A DNA stretch of 7,538 nt from JAEUMW01 sp039807745 (GCA_039807745.1 JBDHRV010000162.1:1-7538); one strand, 5' to 3'; shown: positions 1 to 6,541, numbered from the stretch's first letter. The notes: generated from the letters alone by a model not told the origin. Numbers and translations are program-made.

Positions 1-1253
1 CCGTCGACCAGTGTCCAGCGCACCCGGCCCAGGACCTCGAAGCCGAGAAAGGGGGTGTTCTTGCCCTGGCTTCTGAGCGCTCGCGGCGCGACCGTCCATT
101 CCCGGTCCGGGTCGAAGACGCACACGTCGGCGGCGTGGCCCGCACGCAGGTGGCCAAGGTCAAGGCCGAGGATGCGGGCCGGCTGCGCGGTGATGAGCGA
201 GATCGCGCGGGCGAGCGGAACCTTGCACTCGCGCGCCCACTTGAGGGCGAGAGGCAGCAGCAGCTCGAGGCCGGTGGCGCCGGGCTCGGATTCGGCGAAA
301 GGCCGCTGCTTGGCGTCGTCGTCGACCGGCGTGTGGTCGGAACAGATGGCGTCGACCGTGCCGTCGATCAGGCCCTCGCGCAGTGCGTCGCGGTCGCGCA
401 GGCTGCGCAGCGGCGGGCGCAGATGGCAGTTGCTGTCGAAGTAGCCGACATCGAGCTCGGACAGGTGAACGTGATGCGCGGAAACATCGCAGGTCACGCT
501 CATCCCCTCTTCCTTCGCCCGCCGGACCATCTCGAGCCCTTCGCGCGTCGACAGCCGGCAAAGGTGCAGCCGCACTCCCGTCTCACGCGCGAGCAGCAGC
601 AGCGTCGATACCGCGACCGTCTCGGCGCAGGGAGACAGCGGCGGCAACCCCAGCCGGGTCGCGACCTCGCCGTCGTGCGCCACGCCGCCCTGGGCGAGGC
701 TGCCCTCTTCCGGGCGCAGCCAGACCGAGAAGCCGAAGGTCGCTGCGTACTGGAGCGCGCGCATCAGCACGAGGGTGTCCGCGACCGCGACATCGGCCTG
801 GGCGAAGCCGACGCAGCCCGCGTCGGTGAGCTCGGCCATCTCGGTAAGCGTCGCGCCCGCCAGGCCGACGGTGAGCGCGCCCAGGGGAAACACCTTCGCT
901 TGGTTCAGGCTGCGCGCCCGGAACTTGAGCATTTCCACGAGACCGGGCTCGTCAAGCGGCGGGTCGGTGTCCGGCGGGCAGGCGAGGCTCGTCACACCTC
1001 CCGCCACCGCCGCTGCCATCTCGGATTCGAGGGTGGCCTTGTACTCGAAGCCCGGTTCGCGCAGGCGCGCGGAAAGGTCGATCAGCCCCGGCGCGACCAC
1101 ACAACCGCTCGCATCCAGAGTGCGATTGGCGCTGAAGCCGTCGGGCGGCGTGCCGACGCCGACCACCTTGCCGGCAGCGAGGTAGAGATCGCGGGGCGCG
1201 TCGATGCCGTGCGCGGGATCGACGAGCCGCCCGCCCTTGACGTGGATCTTCAC
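1..1253 (-). CDS. pyrC': Non-catalytic dihydroorotase homologue PyrC' (PyrX), partial at its C-terminus
   Basis: Amidohydrolase-fold protein of the type I dihydroorotase family; 417 codons are visible before the left edge and probably only about ten are missing, since the visible end (WTLVDG) resembles the family's C-terminal strand. The GTG start at 1253 begins MKIHVKGGRLVDPAHGID and lies 2 bases after the pyrB stop. The metal-site positions are changed. The usual DLHVHLREPG reads DLSARLREPG (S61, R63), the histidine of the VHCED motif is R180 (VWLRPEE), and that of the CHVST motif is R233 (LCRLST). The DDG motif that carries the carbamylated Lys/Asp ligand reads QAD near 152-154. D306 of the SDH motif remains. 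Known of the family: Pseudomonas PyrC' lacks these ligands, is inactive as a dihydroorotase, and assembles with PyrB into a large aspartate transcarbamoylase complex. I infer the same role here. Automatic annotation would probably call it an active dihydroorotase. Confidence 0.9.
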   Translation of the reverse strand, partial: MKIHVKGGRLVDPAHGIDAPRDLYLAAGKVVGVGTPPDGFSANRTLDASGCVVAPGLIDLSARLREPGFEYKATLESEMAAAVAGGVTSLACPPDTDPPLDEPGLVEMLKFRARSLNQAKVFPLGALTVGLAGATLTEMAELTDAGCVGFAQADVAVADTLVLMRALQYAATFGFSVWLRPEEGSLAQGGVAHDGEVATRLGLPPLSPCAETVAVSTLLLLARETGVRLHLCRLSTREGLEMVRRAKEEGMSVTCDVSAHHVHLSELDVGYFDSNCHLRPPLRSLRDRDALREGLIDGTVDAICSDHTPVDDDAKQRPFAESEPGATGLELLLPLALKWARECKVPLARAISLITAQPARILGLDLGHLRAGHAADVCVFDPDREWTVAPRALRSQGKNTPFLGFEVLGRVRWTLVD

Positions 1254-1255
1254 GG

Positions 1256-2206
1256 TCAGTTGCCCGCCAGGATGCTCATCACCGCCATGCGCACGGCAAT
1301 GCCGAAAGTCACCTGCGGCAGGATCACCGACTGCTCGCCGTCGGCGACGCTGGAATCGATCTCCACCCCGCGATTCATCGGGCCCGGGTGCAGCACGATG
1401 GCGTCCGGCCGCGCGAGCGCGAGCTTGTCCTGGGTCAAGCCGTAGGACTTGAAGTACTCCTGCGGGCTTGGCACCAGCGATCCGCTCATGCGCTCGTTCT
1501 GCAGCCTCAGCATCATCACCACGTCGACGTCCTTCAATCCTGCTGCCATGTCGTTGTAGACGTGGACGCCGAGATGGCCGACCTCGCTCGGCAGCAGCGT
1601 CTTGGGCCCGATCGCCCGCACCTCCGGCACGCCGAGGATGTTGAGCGCGTGGATCTGGGAGCGTGCCACCCGGGAATGCAGGATGTCGCCGACCACCGCC
1701 ACCTTGAGCCGCGTGAAATCGTGCTTGTAGTGGCGGATGGTGAACATGTCGAGGAGCGCCTGCGTCGGGTGCGCATGCCGCCCGTCGCCGGCGTTGATGA
1801 CATGGATGTCGGGCGCCACGTGGCGCGCGATGAGATGCGCGGCCCCGCTCTCGGCGTGGCGCACGACGAACATGTCGGCGTGCATCGCGGAGAGGTTCGC
1901 GACCGTGTCGAGCAGCGTCTCGCCCTTGCTCTGACTGGAGGTGCTGATGTTGAGGTTGACCACGTCCGCGGACAGGCGCTTTGCCGCGATCTCGAACGTG
2001 GTGCGCGTGCGCGTGCTGGGCTCGAAGAAAAGGTTGAAGATGGATTTCCCGCGCAGGAGCGGCAGCTTCTTCACCTCGCGCTCGGTCACCGAGACGAAGC
2101 GCAGCGCCGTGTCCAGGATCTGGCGCAGGATCGACGCCGGGAGCCCTTCGGTCGTGAGCAGGTGTTGCAGCTCGCCGCGAGCGTTCAACTGGGGGTTGCG
2201 CTGCAT
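1256..2206 (-). CDS. pyrB: Aspartate carbamoyltransferase catalytic chain PyrB
   Basis: Joins carbamoyl phosphate and L-aspartate to give N-carbamoyl-L-aspartate, the committed step of pyrimidine synthesis in the cytoplasm. The 316-residue product has the hallmarks of the family: the carbamoyl-phosphate loop STRTR at 64-68 within FFEPSTRTRTTFE, the mobile-loop lysine K94 (SSQSKGE), HPTQ at 146-149, the aspartate-binding region MMLRLQNERM, and HPGPMNRG at 273-280. The ATG at 2206 is chosen because family similarity begins there and it lies 5 bases after the pyrR stop. The frame is open further upstream, but that stretch is the antiparallel reading of pyrR and resembles nothing in the family. 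No convincing Shine-Dalgarno sequence precedes the ATG, so translational coupling to pyrR is likely. No pyrI regulatory-chain gene is adjacent; the partner is the inactive PyrC' immediately downstream, which points to a class A enzyme. Confidence 0.97.
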   Translation of the reverse strand: MQRNPQLNARGELQHLLTTEGLPASILRQILDTALRFVSVTEREVKKLPLLRGKSIFNLFFEPSTRTRTTFEIAAKRLSADVVNLNISTSSQSKGETLLDTVANLSAMHADMFVVRHAESGAAHLIARHVAPDIHVINAGDGRHAHPTQALLDMFTIRHYKHDFTRLKVAVVGDILHSRVARSQIHALNILGVPEVRAIGPKTLLPSEVGHLGVHVYNDMAAGLKDVDVVMMLRLQNERMSGSLVPSPQEYFKSYGLTQDKLALARPDAIVLHPGPMNRGVEIDSSVADGEQSVILPQVTFGIAVRMAVMSILAGN

Positions 2207-2211
2207 GCCGG

Positions 2212-2724
2212 CTATGACGACGTGCCCCGCGGCCGGCGCACCATCCCGAGGGAGAGCCGGTTCGCTTCGCCCTGATGCAGCGCGATGTGCTCGTCCGGTC
2301 CGATCTCGACCGTCGCACCCACGAACTGGGCACAGATCGGCAGCTCGCGTCCGCCGCGGTCGACCAGCGCGGCAAGACGCACACTCTCCGGACGGCCGTA
2401 GTCGAAAAGCTCGTTCAGCGCGGCGCGAATCGTGCGGCCGGTGTAGAGCACGTCGTCCACCAGTACGATGTGGCGGCCGGCGACGGTGAACGGAATGTCC
2501 GAGGGTTTCACCTGCGGGTGCAGCCCGATGCGCTGGTAGTCGTCGCGGTAGAAGGAAACATCGAGCGTACCCAGGGGCGGCGCCAGTTTCAGGCTCGCGT
2601 GCAGGCGTCTGGCGAGCCACGCGCCTCCGGTGTGGATGCCGACGAGCGCCGTCTCCGGCGTGACCGCCGCGCGCATCTGTTCGGTCAGCGCCGCGAGCAG
2701 CGCTTCGGCGTCAGGCAGTTGCAT
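2212..2724 (-). CDS. pyrR: PyrR: pyrimidine operon regulator / uracil phosphoribosyltransferase
   Basis: A 170-residue type I phosphoribosyltransferase. The PRPP-binding loop is clear at 86-98 (IVLVDDVLYTGRT), followed by the PyrR-specific VDRGGRELPI at 121-130. SFYRDDYQRIGLHPQV at 57-72 also matches the family. In Bacillus, PyrR binds pyr mRNA in the presence of UMP to promote attenuation and has weak uracil phosphoribosyltransferase activity. In proteobacteria its regulatory mechanism is less settled. The ATG at 2724 lies inside the end of ruvX (14-base overlap) and the stop is 5 bases before pyrB, so pyrR is probably co-translated with both neighbours. The frame extends upstream to 2988, but that part is a shadow of ruvX. 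Identity is firm; whether this protein regulates RNA here is open. Confidence 0.95.
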   Translation of the reverse strand: MQLPDAEALLAALTEQMRAAVTPETALVGIHTGGAWLARRLHASLKLAPPLGTLDVSFYRDDYQRIGLHPQVKPSDIPFTVAGRHIVLVDDVLYTGRTIRAALNELFDYGRPESVRLAALVDRGGRELPICAQFVGATVEIGPDEHIALHQGEANRLSLGMVRRPRGTSS

Positions 2725-3220
2725 CGATCTGCGAGAAGAAGATCGCCAGAATCTCTGCCGCCGCCGCCGCGTCGATCCGCCCTTTCTGCGCACGGCCGCG
2801 CAGGCCGGCCTCGCGCAAGGCAGCGCTCGCGGCGCAGGACGTGAAACTCTCGTCCACCCGCGCGACAGCCACGCGGTAGCGTCCTTCGAGGCTGCGTGCA
2901 AACCGCTCGCACGCCGCAGCGAGCGGGTGCGGTGCGCCGTCCGCGCGCGAGGGCACGCCGACCGCGAGCAGCACCGGCCGCCAGTCATCGATCAGTCTGC
3001 CGGCGGCGCGGTAGCGCTCGGCACGCGGCACCGACGGGATGACCCCCACCGCGTGCGGGATGCGCAGGGCGAGATCGCCCACCGCGACGCCGATACGGGC
3101 TGTGCCGAAGTCGAAGGCGAGCACGCTTCCCGCGCGCGGCAGCGCCAAGCGCGTGGTCGTCGCCCGGTCGGGCGCAGGCACCCCGCCCGGAGCAGCGGGC
3201 GTGGCATCGGCGGCGCGCAC
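2711..3220 (-). CDS. ruvX: RuvX/YqgF, Holliday-junction-resolvase-like nuclease of the RNase H fold (pre-16S rRNA maturation)
   Basis: YqgF-family protein, implicated in E. coli in 5'-end maturation of 16S rRNA and, by structure, in Holliday junction cleavage. The family signature is present: LAFDFGTARIGVAVGD at 34-49 with acidic D37, VDESFTS at 122-128 with E124, and the final IDAAAAAEIL with D150. These three acids form the presumed metal site. The GTG at 3220 is preceded by an AGGA element overlapping the yqgE stop codon, 9 bases after that stop. At 169 residues it is longer than the usual 140-150. The excess is an N-terminal stretch of about 30 residues rich in Ala and Pro, so a later start cannot be excluded, though I see no better-placed one. 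The 3' end overlaps the pyrR start. Confidence 0.93.
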   Translation of the reverse strand: MRAADATPAAPGGVPAPDRATTTRLALPRAGSVLAFDFGTARIGVAVGDLALRIPHAVGVIPSVPRAERYRAAGRLIDDWRPVLLAVGVPSRADGAPHPLAAACERFARSLEGRYRVAVARVDESFTSCAASAALREAGLRGRAQKGRIDAAAAAEILAIFFSQIDATA

Positions 3221-3229
3221 GCTCTTGTC

Positions 3230-3796
3230 CTAGGCGTGGCCTGCCGTGTCCGACAGGCTGGCGAAGCTCACGCCGAGCAGTTCCATGGCGGCGGCGAGAC
3301 GCACCTCGGCCGGCATGTCGAAGATCACGTCCGGCCTGGCGGCGACGGTGAGCCAGGCGTTCTGCGCGAGCTCGTGTTCGAGCTGCCCCGGCGCCCAGCC
3401 GGCATAACCCAGCGTGATGAGGATCTGCTCCGGTCCCTCGCCACGACCGGCAGCCTGCAGGATGTCCTTCGACGTGGTGAGCGCGATGCCGTCCTGCACC
3501 GGCAGCGTCGACTGCCACTGGCCGACGGGACGGTGCAGCACGAACCCCCGATCGATCTGCACCGGACCCCCGAAATGTACCGGCAAACCGATCAGCTTCG
3601 GCGCTTCGAGCGGCACTTCGATCTGATCGAACAGGGACTGCACGCTCATGTCGATGGGGCGGTTCACGACCAGTCCGAGCGCACCCTGCTCGTTGTGCTC
3701 GCAGATATACGTCAGCGTCTTGGCAAAAAAAGGGTCCGCCATGGCGGGCATGGCGATGAGAAAGTGGTGCGTGAGATTCGTCGTCGTGTGCTGCAT
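3230..3796 (-). CDS. yqgE: YqgE/AlgH family protein (UPF0301)
   Basis: A 188-residue member of the YqgE/AlgH family, with conserved blocks in the usual order: HHFLIAMPAMADPFFAKTLTYI at 10-31 (key residues A15, M16, P17, D21, F23), GALGLVVNRP at 38-47, HFGGPVQIDRGFVLH at 74-88, and LGYAGWAPGQLEHEL at 129-143. The biochemical function of the family is unknown. In Pseudomonas it was named AlgH from a link to alginate regulation. It has no signal peptide or membrane segment, so it is probably cytoplasmic. It heads the yqgE-ruvX-pyrR-pyrB-pyrC' block, the same order as in Pseudomonas. The ATG at 3796 is the only well-placed start: another ATG 13 bases upstream is out of frame. No strong Shine-Dalgarno sequence is visible. 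A run of seven T on the coding strand (3725-3731) encodes part of the conserved DPFF. Confidence 0.95.
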   Translation of the reverse strand: MQHTTTNLTHHFLIAMPAMADPFFAKTLTYICEHNEQGALGLVVNRPIDMSVQSLFDQIEVPLEAPKLIGLPVHFGGPVQIDRGFVLHRPVGQWQSTLPVQDGIALTTSKDILQAAGRGEGPEQILITLGYAGWAPGQLEHELAQNAWLTVAARPDVIFDMPAEVRLAAAMELLGVSFASLSDTAGHA

Positions 3797-3807
3797 GCTC
3801 TACGTTC

Positions 3808-3836
3808 ATTGTAGTCACGCCCCCCGGTCTCCACAA
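3808..3836 (-). promoter_or_regulatory. Possible sigma-70 promoter before yqgE
   Basis: On the minus strand, TTGTGG (3836-3831) and TACAAT (3813-3808) are separated by exactly 17 bases. The -10 box matches the TATAAT consensus at five of six positions and the -35 at its first three. It lies in the 98-base gap between phaC and yqgE, where a promoter for the yqgE-pyr block would be expected. The predicted transcript start, near 3801, would leave only about five bases before the yqgE ATG, so a message from it would be nearly leaderless. This is pattern recognition only. Confidence 0.4.
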
Positions 3837-3894
3837 TCGCGAACCATCGCCCGCGGCTGGAGCTGTGCGGGAAGGTCGGGCGCGGTGAACGCGC

Positions 3895-5628
3895 TCAGGT
3901 CTCGAAGACGTAGGTGCCCGGCGCTGCGGCGAGCTCCGGAAAGCGCGCGCTGCCAAGCTTGGGCGCCTCGCGCCAAGGACCGCACCGCTTCGCGAGCCAC
4001 GGCACCCAGTCGTCCCACCAGCTGCCGGGGATACGCGCCTGCCGTGATTGCCATGCCGCGGGGTCTTCCGCACCCGCGGTGCCGGCCACATAAGCACGCT
4101 TCGATGCCTTGCCCGGCGGGTTGATGATGCCGAGGATGTGGCCGGATGTAGTGAGCGCGTAGCGCACGGGCGCATCCACGAGACCGCACAGGGTGAAGGT
4201 CGCCTTCCACGGCGCGATGTGGTCTTCCTCGGTGCCGACCATGTACAGCGGCTGGCGGATGCGGCGCAGGTCGATCGGGCGGCCGGCAACGGTGAGGGCG
4301 TCGCGCTCCACGAGCCGGTTGTTCACGTAGAACTCGCGCAGGTAGTAGCGGTGCATCGCGCGCGGCATGCGCGTGGAATCGGCGTTCCAGTACAGCACGT
4401 CGAACGCGGGCGGCGTCTCGCCGTACAGATAGCGGTGCACCGCGAAGTGCCAGATCAGGCTGTTCGACCGCAGCATGCGGAAGGTGCGGCCCATGTCCTT
4501 GCCGTCGAGAAAGCCCTGACGCGCCATCACGCGGTCGAGATAGGCGAGGCTGCGTGCGTCGAGAAACACCTCGATCGCCCCGGGTCGCGAGAAGTCCGTG
4601 AGGGTGGTGAGCAGCGTCCAGTGGGCGACCGGGACGGCCTCCGGATCACGATTGCACCACGCCATCGCGGTCGCGAGCGCGGTGCCGCCGAGACAATAGC
4701 CAGCGGCATGCACGGACTGCGCGCCGCAGATGTCGCGCGCCACGTCCAGGGCGGGCAGGATGCCGTCGGTGACATAGTCGTCGAACGTCACGTTCGCGTA
4801 GCTCGGGCCCGGGTTCTTCCAGCTCGTGATGAAGACGTCGAAGCCCTGGTCGACCAGATGCCGCACGAGGCTTTTCGATTCGGTCAGGTCGAGCAGGTAG
4901 AACTTGTTGATCCACGGCGTGATGAGGACGATCGGGACGGCCCGCGTCCGCTTCTGCGTCGGCGCGTACTGAATGACCTCCACCAGCCGGTTGCGGAACA
5001 CGACGGCACCCGGCGTATTCGCGAGATTGCCGCCGACCCGGAACGGCCGTGTGTCGACCGTCTGCACGTCGCCGGCGCGCAGGTCCTCGAGGAAATGCGC
5101 GAAACCCCGTGCGAGCGACTGCCCGCCCGATGCCAAGGCCTTTTCCAGCGCAACCGGATTCAGCGCGAGGAAATTGCTCGGCGCCGCGGCGTTCAGCCAC
5201 TGCCGCGCCCAGAACGCGACACGGCGGCGCGTCGCCGCGTCGACGCCCGGCGAACGGAAGAGGCTCTCCTCCAGCCAGTGCGTATACGAGAGATAGAGGT
5301 CGCGCATGAGCGCGTACGGGGGCAGTTGCGACCAAAGGGGGTCGGCGAAGCGCTCGTCCGCCGCGACCGCGGCGCAGTGGTGCGGCCCCTTCGTCCAGAG
5401 GTCGAGCCACCAGTCGACCTGCACGAGCGTGAGCGTGCGTGCGAGAGCGCCCGCGGCCCGCATGAGTTCGTCCGGACGGCCCATCCACCCCCGCGCCGAC
5501 TCCGCGCAGGCCTGTGTAATGCCAAAGGGATCGGCCGCCAGCTCCATCGCCCGTGCAAGGTCGAATGGAGTGGTGCGCTCAGGTCCGACTTCTTTTTTGC
5601 CGCCGTACGCTTCTTCGGGCGCGTTCAT
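3895..5628 (-). CDS. phaC: Class I polyhydroxyalkanoate synthase PhaC
   Basis: Polymerises (R)-3-hydroxyacyl-CoA, typically 3-hydroxybutyryl-CoA, into PHA at the granule surface, releasing CoA. The 577-residue length fits class I enzymes (Cupriavidus necator has 589). Residues 1 to about 200 form the N-terminal domain and the rest is the alpha/beta-hydrolase catalytic domain. The lipase-like box GYCLGG at 310-315 holds nucleophile C312. D469 (GTEEDHIAPW) and H497 (SGHILGIINPP) complete the triad, with the same 28-residue Asp-His spacing as in C. necator. PWINKFYLLDL at 238-248 and SWKNPGPSY at 269-277 are further family blocks. The ATG at 5628 has a good Shine-Dalgarno sequence, GGAGAGG, at 5642-5636, partly inside a hairpin. 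No phaA, phaB, phasin, phaR or phaE is adjacent. The neighbour upstream is an inositol-monophosphatase-family gene and downstream is yqgE, so this looks like a stand-alone synthase gene. Chain-length preference cannot be read from the sequence with confidence. Confidence 0.97.
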   Translation of the reverse strand: MNAPEEAYGGKKEVGPERTTPFDLARAMELAADPFGITQACAESARGWMGRPDELMRAAGALARTLTLVQVDWWLDLWTKGPHHCAAVAADERFADPLWSQLPPYALMRDLYLSYTHWLEESLFRSPGVDAATRRRVAFWARQWLNAAAPSNFLALNPVALEKALASGGQSLARGFAHFLEDLRAGDVQTVDTRPFRVGGNLANTPGAVVFRNRLVEVIQYAPTQKRTRAVPIVLITPWINKFYLLDLTESKSLVRHLVDQGFDVFITSWKNPGPSYANVTFDDYVTDGILPALDVARDICGAQSVHAAGYCLGGTALATAMAWCNRDPEAVPVAHWTLLTTLTDFSRPGAIEVFLDARSLAYLDRVMARQGFLDGKDMGRTFRMLRSNSLIWHFAVHRYLYGETPPAFDVLYWNADSTRMPRAMHRYYLREFYVNNRLVERDALTVAGRPIDLRRIRQPLYMVGTEEDHIAPWKATFTLCGLVDAPVRYALTTSGHILGIINPPGKASKRAYVAGTAGAEDPAAWQSRQARIPGSWWDDWVPWLAKRCGPWREAPKLGSARFPELAAAPGTYVFET

Positions 5629-5630
5629 GG

Positions 5631-5657
5631 ACTCGCCTCTCCAAGGGTGAGGCGAGT
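5631..5657 (-). promoter_or_regulatory. Perfect 9-bp inverted repeat covering the phaC ribosome binding site
   Basis: The arms ACTCGCCTC and GAGGCGAGT are exact reverse complements, separated by 9 bases. Read as phaC mRNA, the 3' arm ends two bases before the ATG. The Shine-Dalgarno sequence GGAGAGG (5642-5636) lies partly in the loop and partly in the 3' arm. Inside the loop, CC and GG could pair after an A-A mismatch, extending the hairpin. A folded stem would hide the ribosome binding site. Alternatively the repeat is a DNA operator for a dimeric regulator. There is no following T-run, so it is not a terminator on either strand. The repeat is directly visible; the function is inferred. Confidence 0.6.
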
Positions 5658-5674
5658 TTGAACATTTCCGCGTG

Positions 5675-5683
5675 ATTACACCA
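5675..5683 (-). promoter_or_regulatory. Possible extended -10 promoter element for phaC
   Basis: The minus strand reads TGGTGTAAT, close to the extended -10 consensus TGNTATAAT with one mismatch in the hexamer (TGTAAT, 5680-5675). No good -35 box lies at the right distance, which extended -10 promoters can tolerate. Transcription would begin near 5668 and give a leader of about 40 bases containing the hairpin at 5657-5631. This is a weak prediction; phaC could equally be read through from the upstream gene. Confidence 0.25.
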
Positions 5684-5713
5684 GTGTGTCAGCGATGAAA
5701 GGCGGCGCTTTCT

Positions 5714-6541
5714 TCAGCCGAGTCGAGCCCGGATCCAGGTTTTCCACTCCACGAACAGCCTCGGGTCGAGCGCGGCGATGACGGAGCGCTTCCAGAGGTC
5801 CCCCGTCCAGAAGTCATCGTTCTCGATCGTCGCCATGTGACCGCCCGCCTCTGCCAGGATGAGCGAACCGGCCGCGTAGTCCCACAGCTTCTGTCCGCCG
5901 TGGAGATAGACATCGAATCGGCCGGCCGCCGTGTAGCACCACTCCAGCGTGCTCGCGCCGAAATTGCGCTGCGAGGAATAGGGCGGCGCGCCCGCCAGGG
6001 CTTCCGCGAGCCGTCGCGGCAGGCGCTTCAAGTCGACGCTCGCCATGCCGCCGCGCAGCTTCGGGGCCTGTTCCTTGATCGGCAGCGCCTCGCCGTTGAG
6101 CCAGGAGCCGCGACCCGCTTCGGCATAGAAGCACTCGTCGGAGACCGGATCGTAGACGACACCGAGCACCGTCCGACCGTGGCGCATGAGCGCCACCGAG
6201 ACGGCGAAGTACGGCAGCCCGTTCACGAAGTTCGAGGTGCCATCGATGGGATCGACGCACCACACACCCGCGTCGCCGGCAACCCAGTGCTCGACCTGCG
6301 TTTGCCGCGTCATTTCCTCGCCCACGATCGTCCCCGGATAGATGTCCGGCAGCCGTTGTGCGAGCGCCTCCTGTGCGGCAAGGTCGGCCTCGGTGAAGAG
6401 GCTGCCGTCGCTCTTGCGGTGATGCGCCACTTTCAGGAACCTGGGCATCACCTCGGCGGCCGCCACCGATTTCACGGTGCGGATGAGAACGTCGAGTTCG
6501 GCGCTGACTTCTGTCAGCTGTGCTTCCACTTGATCGAGCAA
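5714..6541 (-). CDS. Inositol monophosphatase family phosphatase (SuhB/HisN/CysQ-like superfamily)
   Basis: Mg2+-dependent, Li+-sensitive-type phosphatase superfamily member, 275 residues from the earliest possible start. Metal-site motifs are intact: GEE at 74-76, DPIDGTSNF at 97-105 in the strong WCVDPIDGT signature, and WDYAAGSLILAEAGG at 220-234 with D221. KSDGSLFTEAD at 43-53 is also typical. The substrate may be inositol-1-phosphate, histidinol phosphate, 3'-phosphoadenosine 5'-phosphate or another sugar phosphate. The motifs do not decide between them, so I give no symbol. The start is uncertain. A TGA closes the frame seven codons upstream of the TTG at 6541, and no ATG precedes the family homology. 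The choices are TTG 6541 or GTG 6529, both inside the end of the thioredoxin-like gene (28- or 16-base overlap), suggesting translational coupling. It is followed by 85 bases and then phaC. Confidence 0.92.
   Translation of the reverse strand: MLDQVEAQLTEVSAELDVLIRTVKSVAAAEVMPRFLKVAHHRKSDGSLFTEADLAAQEALAQRLPDIYPGTIVGEEMTRQTQVEHWVAGDAGVWCVDPIDGTSNFVNGLPYFAVSVALMRHGRTVLGVVYDPVSDECFYAEAGRGSWLNGEALPIKEQAPKLRGGMASVDLKRLPRRLAEALAGAPPYSSQRNFGASTLEWCYTAAGRFDVYLHGGQKLWDYAAGSLILAEAGGHMATIENDDFWTGDLWKRSVIAALDPRLFVEWKTWIRARLG
6503..6518. repeat. Short perfect inverted repeat at the thioredoxin-like/phosphatase gene junction
   Basis: GCTGAC and GTCAGC, 6-bp perfect arms with a 4-base loop, overlap the stop codon of the thioredoxin-like gene and the first codons of the phosphatase gene. 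No T-run follows on either strand, so it is not a standard terminator. A small mRNA hairpin at a translational-coupling site is possible, but so is chance. Confidence 0.35.

Noticed and set aside
135..1445. A 436-codon plus-strand open frame opposite pyrC' and the end of pyrB
   Set aside because: Low-complexity Arg/Ala/Gly composition and no family resemblance; it is a shadow of the real genes.
3725..3731. Seven-base homopolymer in yqgE, considered as a frameshift or phase-variation site
   Set aside because: The frame is intact and the run encodes part of a conserved motif; a single 7-base run is weak evidence for phase variation.
3880..3894. GCGCG/CGCGC hairpin just after the phaC stop, considered as a terminator
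   Set aside because: The stem is only 5 bp and no T-run follows, so intrinsic termination is not supported.
2985..4289. A 434-codon minus-strand frame spanning yqgE, the intergenic gap and the end of phaC
   Set aside because: It crosses two well-identified genes in another frame and has shadow-type composition.
5593..5598. A6 run followed by G early in phaC, resembling the A AAA AAG slippery heptamer
   Set aside because: The reading phase is AAA AAA GAA, not A AAA AAG, and the full-length zero frame encodes an intact PhaC, so programmed -1 frameshifting is not supported.
4048..5661. A 537-codon open frame on the plus strand, antisense to the whole of phaC
   Set aside because: It is rich in Arg, Ala and Val with no recognisable domain, as expected for the antisense of a GC-rich gene. 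The minus-strand frame is an unmistakable PhaC.
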